This document shows positions 55,767 to 64,000 of a stretch of 64,000 bases of DNA, one piece after another. The DNA comes from Anaeramoeba flamelloides. Its lineage: Eukaryota; Metamonada; Anaeramoebidae. Location: contig JANTQA010000032.1 in the NCBI GenBank assembly GCA_027625915.1, positions 7,192,001 to 7,256,000 on the forward strand. The letters run 5' to 3'. The notes below the pieces were generated by a model that ran no database searches, was not told the origin of the DNA, and saw only the letters and a program-made list of their open reading frames with translations. The position numbers and the translations under genes are program-made. Within the stretch, counting starts at the first letter, position 1. Every line of letters starts with the position of its first letter.

Positions 55767-58700
55767 ATGACACTTAGACCACCACAGAACGTTAACCAGC
55801 CTACATACCAAACTTGTCTTATTGAAAAACAGTTTGGGTGGGCAAGATCAAACGGGCACAAACAATTGGGTGTCGAAGTACAGCCAGAATACGAAGAAGA
55901 AGAGTATGAAGAAGAAGACAGCGTGATCCGGTGTACATGCAATTACAATCACGACAATTACGAAATGATGATCCAATGTGATAAGTGCAAGGTTTGGCAG
56001 CACTCTACTTGTGTTGGAATTAAAGATGCACCCGAACACTATTTTTGTGAAAAGTGCAGACCTTTAAAAATCCGATGTATTTGTAACAACGTAAGCTACC
56101 CAATTCTTCTATTTCTTCATTTTTTTTTTTTACTCGAAATTTTCAGAAAATACAAAAACTTGGTGAAAGAAAAAAAAAATTAAAAATCTTTCTCAAGAGA
56201 GTATTTTTAGGTTTACCACATTCAAACTTTTTCTTTTTCTTCTTCTCCAACCAACAAACAAAAAAATAAAATTTTTAAAAAAAAAACCTTTCTTTTGTTA
56301 TTTTCGACTAAATTCAAATTTCTTTCGAATAATTCTTTCTTTAAAAACGTTGCTTAATTTTTTTTTAAAATCATTTAACAAATAGAATTTAGATTTTTCA
56401 AGAGCCTTAGTAAAGTGTATAAGGTGTAATAATTTTTCACATAATGAATGTGTAGGCTTACCTGAAAGACCACCAAAACGATATTTTGTTTGTCGGTTTT
56501 GTTTAAATAAACAGCAGGAACAAAAAAAACTACAAGAAAAAAGGGAGTTTAATGTCTACCAACCAAATCGACTTCTTTCTTCAAAATTACTTTTTTTAAA
56601 TTCCAAACAAAACCTCCAAAACCTTAAAAACCAACAAAACCTCCAACAATTCAAATTGTTAGAGAACGGGAATGAATCAAGCACCACAACACTCCTGGTT
56701 CGTAAAAGGAATGCACAGCAATTGTCATCAAAAGATCGAGATGGAAATTTTAATCTTGATAAAATACAGAATTTGAATTGCAATCTTCAAAACTTGAATG
56801 AACAAAAGAGGAAAAGGACAAACAACAACAAGTTTTCGAACCAGCAAAAACGAACAGAGCAAGAATTAGAACAACGGAATGATGAAATAGTTCTTGATCG
56901 CAAAATGTTTACTATTATTCATTCTTCGATGATTGATGAGCGTAATCAAAATCAAAAAAAAACAATAGCAAAATTAAATAGCAATAGCAACCATAATCAT
57001 AGTAGTAACTGCATTTATACACTTGAAAAGACAAAAACAAGCACGACATTAGATAATCGAAGGATAACAAATAATCACAAAGAAACACCTATGAATGGCG
57101 CTAATTATTCTGGCCTTACAAATGGTGATGAATTATTACAAGAACAAAATCGTTCAGTGCAAGATCTTGTTGGAATTGAAGCACCCCCAACTATTGGAAC
57201 TTTTAACGGGCATCAATTATCAGGAAATGACAAACAACAAATATCTTCAAGGAGTGTATTTAAATCGCAACCTGAACAAATAATTTCACAAAATAATTTT
57301 AATAAAAATTCTCTGGATATTAAACCAACAACAAAATATCAACTTGAAAACGCATCTTTAGAATTACAACAAAGGCAGCAACAATTAAACGATTTACCAT
57401 CTCAAAATTCAAATCAAATAGAGAACACAAACTTGATTCGTAATCAGCAGATGCTTCATAATCAAGCACTTATCCAAAAAAGGAAAAGACTTTATTGGAA
57501 AAGAACAGGGATTTATGATGATCTTTTTTATCAAGGTTTTAATAAATTTAAGCCCTTAGTGCCATCTTCTTTTGAAATTGACAAGGGAAAAATTGTTCAA
57601 CTTTTTGTGAAGCAAAAACAAAAAGATAAAAAATTCCAAGAAACTCTTGAAAAAACTTATTTCAATCAGAAAAAGAAACCAAACAATCAAAATAAATTCA
57701 GAAATTTAAAAAAAAATTGGATTAACAATTATCACAGATTAAAAGAAGAAAAAAAAAGAAAGAAGAAAATTGAAAGAAAAAGATTAGAAGCATTAGAAAG
57801 AAAAATGGAAGTGAAGGAAGAAAAGAAAAAACTAGCTTCTTTAACACCAAAATTAAATAAGAAAAAATTCTCTTTAAGCGAGTATCGAAAAAAAAGGGCA
57901 ACTTCAAAAACACCTCAACTTACCACACAACGAATTTCTTCAAATAGAACCCAAATAAAAACAGAACCAAAATTAAAGTTCAAGCAAAAACTAGAGCCAC
58001 TACAGCAACAAACACTACAACAACAAAAGCTACAACAACAAAAGCTACAACAAAAAGAAGGAAAAGAAAAAGAGAAAGCAAATAGACAAGAATTAAAAAA
58101 CAAACCAAAAATAGAACCTAGACAATCGATTTCTCCAATTTCAGTTTCAACGAATATTTCAATGCCAACTAAAACAAAAACTTCCTTCCCAAATTCATCA
58201 ATTTTCCAAAGTAAACAAAAAACAACTAATGGCGGAATAAATTCATCCACTTCGGATATTAATTCTTCTTCACCAATCAGCAATATGAAAAGTTCGATTA
58301 GAAATTCTCAAGCTAATACTAGTTCCAATTATTCATCAAAACAACAACGACAACAAATAAAACAACAGCAGGGCATAAGTGGAAGAGAATATAACGATTT
58401 AATGATGCCAAACTCCAAATCACCAAAGAGTAATAAGATCACTCAAAAAAATTTTCGTTCAACAAAGACTAATCGAATTTATAGCACATCAAATGTTAAT
58501 TATATAACTTCAAGTCATTCAACTAATGATCTTCAGGCGTTCCAACAACAACAACAACAAATGAATACGGAAAAACAATTTAAATCAAGAAATTACAATG
58601 ATTATCCCACAAATTCTTATAATCGATTACCAAGAAACAATTCTTCAAATCAACTTCGGAAACTAAATAATAATAAAAATAGATCATTGTCTCCACCAAC

Positions 58701-59313
58701 ATTGCAGACGGAATTATCTCCAATATCATCCTCGTCTTTAAGATCCACCCCACAAAAAAAGTCTATTACTTATAATAAATATCAAAAAAAAAATAGAAAC
58801 GAAAGAAATTTTCACGATTTAACTAAATTTTCAAGTTCAAATAATTCAATCTTATCAAATGGATCAACACTAACTCGATCACGATCTTCGTCAAGTTCGC
58901 CACTGCAACAACCACAGCAACAGCAACAGCAACAGCCATCAACACCGCTATCATCAGCATCATCGCCGTCGTCATCATCGATCCCATTTAAAAGGTCAAA
59001 TAGTTCCAATTATCCTGATTATTCTGCTCATTTTGGAAATAACAATGAAAAGAATACTATTCGCTCCTCAAAAAGAATTTCAAACAATAATTCATTGAAT
59101 AATAATCTCAATAGATCAAATGATTTTCTCGAAAATAATGATGATCCCTATTATAAAAGAAGAAATTATCCATATCCAAATAATCGAAGAAGAAACCATT
59201 TCAGAAGATCAAATTTTTCTTCTTCAAACCAAAATTTAAATAATATAAAATATAATAACGATTTTGATCAAAGAAGGCACAACAGGGTTTCTCGATTTAA
59301 TGATAGAAAATAG
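55767..59313 (+). CDS. Double PHD-finger protein with long low-complexity tail, 2 exons, 1083 aa
   Basis: Likely nuclear chromatin-associated protein. Exons 55767-56090 and 56386-59313; the 295-nt intron falls within the second finger. An acidic EEEEYEEED run (42-51) leads into PHD1: C56, C58, C71, C74, H79, C82, C94, C97, with the FxCxxC end and the WQH core typical of MLL5/SET3-type PHD fingers that read histone H3 tails. PHD2: C104, C106, C119, C122, H127, C130, C144, C147; it is compact and lacks the aromatic WQH. The other 930 residues are Gln/Asn/Ser/Lys-rich: a possibly conserved patch RLYWKRTGIYDDLFYQGFN (about 475-493), a Lys/Glu-rich coiled-coil candidate (about 560-600), CAA-encoded Gln runs and a basic Arg/Asn tail. 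No SET or other catalytic domain seen. Confidence 0.87.
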
Positions 59314-60369
59314 CTTTGATTTGATTTATTACATTTTTTTTTTTTTTATTTTTTTTTTTTAATTTTTAATCTTTAGAAATTTTTTATGGAAAAAGAAAAA
59401 AAAAAATAAGATTTTTATTTAACCTTGCAAAAAAAGGAATTATTTTTAATTTTTTTAATTGTTGCTTTTTACTATATTTTTTTTTTCTATTTTTGCTTTA
59501 AGTGAGTAAAATTAAATTTGTTCTTATACAACTAATAAGCACGATTTCAGAATTAATTTTTTCAATTATATTCTATTTATCTTTTAAATTTTTAATCCTA
59601 TTATGTATGTGATGTGAAATAAGGAATGGAAACATTCTAAACAGAGTTCGCATTTTGATTCTTTTTTGAAAATAAACTCAAATAATTCTTTTTTATGATC
59701 ACATGGAATCAAATGATTCTTTTTGATTCCAATGATTAGTCACAACTTATTCCTTGTTTACTTTCGGTTTAACATCGATCATTCTCAAAATTTTATAATA
59801 AATAATTTTTTTTTTTATTTTCAAGCAGAATTTAATATTTCTTCAAAAAAATAAAAATATGAGCTTTTTCTTATTGTGATTTTAGTTTTAATCATCTTTT
59901 CACCAACCCTGATGTTTTTATGCTTATTCCCGATAAGTGGATTATTTTACTTTGAAATGGAATCAAAAGAATCTTTTTTCTTTTTAATAGAGTTTTGGTA
60001 AAAAAATAAAAAATTATTTTTTTGATTTCTTGAATAAGAATAAAATAATTTTTAATGTTTTTGAAAAATTATACTTCATAAGCGACTTGAAAAGTCGAAA
60101 TAGGTTTGATAAAAATTGATTCCATTGGAATTGTTTTAATCTTATTGATTACAAAATTTCAAATTTTGAGATTCTAACAATTCAAAAATGGAATCATTTT
60201 GGGAACTATGATTCTTAATGTCATTTTTAAAGTTAATAAACCCCAATCCAAAATTTTTAATATATCAAAATTGATTTTTTTTTAAAAAAAAATCGTATTC
60301 AATCAGTTCTCGAAGAAATATGAAATTAGAACCAATTACTAATTGATATGTTAACACTTTTTCATAAAT

Positions 60370-60800
60370 TATAATACCCACAAAACAAAAAAAAAAAAAA
60401 ATTATCATTACAAATAAATTATCCGTGTGTTAAATATTTTGGAGAGGGCAAAACAAAAAAAGTCCATGGTGAATTTGTTTAAATTCTATTATGATTATTG
60501 TTCGATCAAAAGGTTAGAGACAATTGATTAATTATATTTGAGTTCTTCTATTTTGAACAACTCAACATTAACCTAATATAAATCCGTTTAAAAAAATTTT
60601 AATCTAAGGAAACAAGTTACGTAATTCCAAAAAATAAATGAAAACCAAAAAACGAAAGATGAAAAAATGATTTTTATATTGTTACAAAAATCAAAATTAT
60701 TTCCAATTTGAATGAAATTGTATTATTCTGATTGTTTGGAAAGTTTGATTTGTGTGGAAAATTTTGAATTTTAGTTTAATCAATATGCTAAATTGATACG
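60370..60800. repeat. Dispersed repeat, right part (copy D, inverted)
   Basis: Reverse complement of 34640-35030. On the plus strand: GTGTGTTAAATATTTTGGAG, GAATTTGTTTAAATTCTATT, GAACAACTCAACATTAAC, AAACAAGTTACGTAATTC, TCCAATTTGAATGAAATTGT. Confidence 0.8.
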
Positions 60801-61689
60801 AAATAATGATTATTTTTCCAAAACCTTTTATAGTAAAAAAAATACAATTTTAAAAAAATTGTGAATAATTTTTTTTAATTAAATTCATCTTTAAAAAAGT
60901 ATATTTGTATATATTTCCAAAGTTTAAAAATAAATTAAATAGATAAAACAAATATATGAATACAAAAATGATATGGAATTGATGCTATTTTTGAAGGAAA
61001 TCTTTAATAAAATAATGTGACATTTATATATTTTTTTAAATAAAATTATTTAAATCTAATTGAAAAAGTTAAGGTGGTTGAATTTTGGAAATAATGATAA
61101 TTTTTATTTCAAATTGAAAAATAAAATGAAAATTTTAAAGAATTTCAGTGAAAATTGTTGGAAAATTTCCTGGAAAAATTCATTTAATAATTTATATTTA
61201 ATGTTTTAATGTTTTTTTGAGTAACCTTTCAAAAAATGTAAAGTGAATTTTTAGAAATTTCAAAGATAAAAAAATATTTTTTATATTAAATTGATATATA
61301 TTTCAAGGAATATCTATATAAACATTAGAATTTGCCATAACTAAGAAATTATATTTATAAAATAATTAAATATCGAATCATTTTCAAAAAAGAATAATTT
61401 ATTTTGTTTTTTTTCACAAAATTTGTAAAAAAGTAGATAAATAAAAGCAAATAAAAATACAATTTCCATAATTCAATTCATGAAAATTTACAAAAAATGT
61501 TTGAAATTGGTTTTGTTTTTATTTTTATAGTAGGACTGGGGATAAAAGTGAAAGAAAAAAAATGAGTTTCTTTGTAAATCAAAAGAGTTGAAATATCCTA
61601 AATTTATTCCAAATTTGAAAACCATTATTTATACGAATAATGAAGAAAAATAACAATACTTTGATATTTAAACCTTCTTCCTTACAGAT

Positions 61690-62420
61690 TTAATATAGCC
61701 AGAGATTCGTTTCTAATGAAAGTACATTATAATTGGGAGTAAAAGGGATAGTGGAATATTTTTACAAATTAAGAGACAAAATCTATTATAAATATTATTG
61801 AACAATAAATTATTGGGTTTTTTCATGCTAATGATCTCAATTAAAAATTTTCATTTTAGAATTAATTTTTTAAAATGGCTTTTCCAAATCTAAAAATAAA
61901 AACGTAACTAAATAAATGATAGTATTAATAATTTATATTTAGAAACTATTTTTTCAATTTATTTGATTTCAAAGATAAAAACAATAATTATTAACATAAA
62001 AAACAAAGAATTGTTATTTATATTTACTTTTTTAGGAGGCTCATTGTATTAATCTATATATTTGCAAGATATCAAAAATTAGTCAAAATAATCTCTTTCC
62101 GGAAAGAGATTATTTTTTCAAAAAAAATTAATTATTGAGATTGATATCCATTTCATCAAATATATCTAAAAGATTTTGAAACTTTGAAGTCAGAAGATTT
62201 TTTAATCTTTAAATTAGTCTTGAAATGGAGATTTTATTCTGAAAATGTAGAGTTTTTTACTAATACAAGTTTAATTTTTAATTGGCTAGATCGGCATTTA
62301 TTACTATTTTACGTTTCAAATTTTTTAGAGACATTTAAACCATGTATTCCAAATGTTTTTATGCCCAATAACAACAGACTTTAATCTTAGTTTTCTCCTT
62401 GATGAACACTAGTCCCTTAA
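61690..62420. repeat. Dispersed repeat related to 45237-46314
   Basis: Shares the blocks listed for 45237-46314 and ends in CACTAGTCCCTTAAAC; AAAAGGGATAGTGG at 61741 is a possible inverted partner. It contains a 66-codon ORF (62184-62384) with FFTNTSLIFNWLD, the same patch as in the other copy; I treat it as transposon-related debris, not a host gene. Confidence 0.6.
62085..62116. repeat. Perfect 32-bp palindrome
   Basis: AAAATAATCTCTTTCC is followed directly by its exact reverse complement GGAAAGAGATTATTTT, with no loop. It lies inside the repeat at 61690-62420; a matching palindrome was not seen in the 45237 copy. Confidence 0.95.
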
Positions 62421-62513
62421 ACATTTACTCTTTCAGCCTTAAGCACTTTCTCAAAAATTAAAAAATCATTTTTATAAATTTTCCCACACAATTTTTTTTT
62501 ATTATCAAAAAAC

Positions 62514-62657
62514 ATGTTTAACAACCAAGGTGAACAAGAAAAAACAAGCCGAAAAAAAATTAACATGAAAGAACTCAAAACTTTGGCAAAAACCGTTGGT
62601 ATGTTTGTTGGATCGATCATAATTATTAATAAGTTCGAAGACAAATTTAAGCTTTAA
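62514..62657 (+). CDS. Possible small single-pass membrane protein, 47 aa
   Basis: ATG at 62514, TAA at 62655-62657. A charged N-terminus (about 20 residues, KTSRKKINMKE) is followed by a hydrophobic segment VGMFVGSIIIIN (28-39) and a short charged tail KFEDKFKL. The build resembles tiny outer-membrane subunits such as Tom5, Tom6 or Tom7, but no diagnostic residues are present. Its sequence is less AT-biased than its surroundings. A GTATGT donor-like word overlaps codons 29-31, so it could instead be a first exon. It may equally be a chance ORF. Confidence 0.35.
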   Translation: MFNNQGEQEKTSRKKINMKELKTLAKTVGMFVGSIIIINKFEDKFKL

Positions 62658-64000
62658 ACTGACCAAACCTTTTATCTTGATGTTTTGGCTTACTTTTTTT
62701 TTAAACATTTTTTTTATCTTTGGGATTAGGTAATTAAAACTCTCATTGTTTTTGAATTAAAAACTTTTACACGAGTTAGCAATAAAAAAAAAAAAAAAAA
62801 ATCATTTGAAACACGGGGTTTCTAATTTTTACTTTATTTTTATTTTTTTCTTTTTATTTTTGTTTTTCTTTTTTTATTAAACCAATTGAACCCAAAAATT
62901 GCAAACAATTAAAAAAACATGAAAGTGTTTTGAAATTTGATCAAAGCTGCTGTTCTCATTTGTCAATTTAAAAACTCTTTTGTAATCTTCCGAAAATTAA
63001 GAAGAAAAGACATAAAATTAAATGAAAACAGTTTTTAATTATAACCCAAGACCACCTCCACAAAGCTTAAACCAAAAATTTTAATAATATAGCTCAATCT
63101 TTTCTCAACAAATTGCTCAAAACTCTATGCAAAACTTTTAATTAAAAAAATTAAAAATGAACTTGCATTTGTCAATTGTGAAAAAAAATTGTGTGGAAGC
63201 GATGTAATAAAAAGAGGTTGTAATTTTTTATTTAAGGACTACGTTCCCTCCTTGAGGGGGTTGAGTAATTGTGTTTTTTCACTTTCACTTCTCAAAAAGA
63301 ATTTTTGGGATGAAGAAATTGGACAAAAAAAAAAAACATTTTTTGTCATCTTTACCTTTTCACGGAGACTATTTTTCTTTCTTTTTCAATGGAAAGGAAA
63401 ATTGTAAATAACAAAAAAAATAATTGTAAAAAATGGATTTTGGAGACTTTCAAGGACATTTCAAATTGAGAACATTTCAAACTTCGGAAAGTAGTTGTAA
63501 AAAATATATAGACCAGCCCAAGAAAATAGTTAGAGTTCAGAAAGTTGAAATGGAAATTCTAAAATATTAAAATAAAAATTTTGCATGATCTAACAAGGCA
63601 AAAATTGTGAAAATTGTTGAAATTGACTGAAAATTTCACATTTTTTCTAAAAGAAATTCTACTTGGACAAATATTACTTGGATTACATAACTCTTTCAAG
63701 GGCGATTTTATACATTATTTCACTGTTTTCACCTAAAAAAGTAGTACTTAAGCAAGTAAGTACATTTTACAGATTTTGAGTACGACCATTTCTAGGAAAC
63801 TGAATTATTTAAATCATTTCTTTAACCAAATACATTGATATTTTAAAAAAAAATGCAATAGCGGAATATATCCTTGTATAATATTTTTACATTCTAATTA
63901 AAAAAATTGACATCAAAATACTTAAAAAAATTCACCAATAAGAAAAAAAATCAATATCATTTATTTATTGATCTTATCTGTAACCTTGGGAAAATCGCTT
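62658..64000. other. Unassigned right end of the window
   Basis: Poly(A) and poly(T) tracts and two short open stretches. One starts at 63022 and reads NYNPRPPPQSLNQ; the other is a 45-codon ORF at 63433-63570 (MDFGDFQGHFKLRTFQ...). Neither has a known domain; either could be an exon of a gene that continues beyond the window. The ORF at 63189-63407 is Phe/Lys-rich and looks like chance. Confidence 0.4.

Larger units (their letters stand above)
59314..62513. other. Intergenic region downstream of the PHD gene
   Basis: Poly(T) tracts follow the stop. The rest holds the inverted dispersed repeat (60370-60800), the repeat at 61690-62420 and a perfect 32-bp palindrome at 62085-62116. No gene recognised. 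Confidence 0.6.

Noticed and set aside
57915-59009. Minus-strand Cys-rich ORFs opposite the PHD gene
   Set aside because: Antisense readings of CAA/CAG glutamine codons; not real cysteine-rich proteins.
1-64000. tRNA, rRNA, CRISPR and bacterial-type operon signals
   Set aside because: No tRNA B-box with a matching A-box and acceptor stem was found by eye (for example GGTTCGAAAATC near 45101 lacks partners), no rRNA-like stretch, no regularly spaced repeats with unique spacers.

Overview
This is a very AT-rich, gene-poor stretch of a unicellular eukaryote's nuclear genome. Six protein-coding genes are supported in 64 kb, one more small ORF is possible, and no tRNA, rRNA or CRISPR array was seen. 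The code looks standard: TAA, TAG and TGA all end genes here. Introns are GT-AG. Most are 100-150 nt, but four are 2.7-6.2 kb. The gene set (Rab1, Rab32, a PH-domain Akt-type kinase, an RCC1 protein with two BTB domains, a double-PHD protein) fits an amoeboid or flagellate protist. The RCC1-BTB-BTB architecture suggests an Anaeramoeba-like organism, but that is inference from family knowledge.

Layout: repeats (1-3756); Rab1, plus strand, 6 exons (3757-5376); intergenic with a hairpin cluster (5377-9387); Rab32, minus strand, 5 exons including a 7-nt microexon (9388-18040); a repeat-rich gap with a Tc1-like transposase remnant (18041-23528); a single-exon orphan gene (23529-24341); intergenic with a 603-bp TA-flanked element (24342-29526); Akt-like kinase, plus strand, 5 exons with a 5.3-kb third intron full of nested MITEs (29527-36588); repeats (36589-42582); RCC1-BTB, plus strand, 2 exons split by a 6.2-kb intron (42583-50600); repeats (50601-55766); double-PHD protein, plus strand, 2 exons (55767-59313); repeats (59314-62513); a possible 47-residue membrane protein (62514-62657); unassigned sequence to the end.

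The genes do not form a visible pathway. Rab1 (ER-Golgi traffic), Rab32 (lysosome-related or mitochondrial traffic) and an Akt-like kinase (phosphoinositide signalling) are common signalling and traffic parts that happen to be neighbours. The strongest unexplained structure is in the non-coding DNA. At least eight families of short inverted-repeat elements are present, most flanked by TA. Two 459-bp copies of one family each sit inside another element, and comparison with uninterrupted relatives reveals the empty TA target. A separate repeat carries about eight 70-bp imperfect palindromes in four clusters, and a 1.27-kb dispersed repeat occurs in at least five or six places. The transposase remnant suggests that Tc1/mariner-type elements drove much of this.
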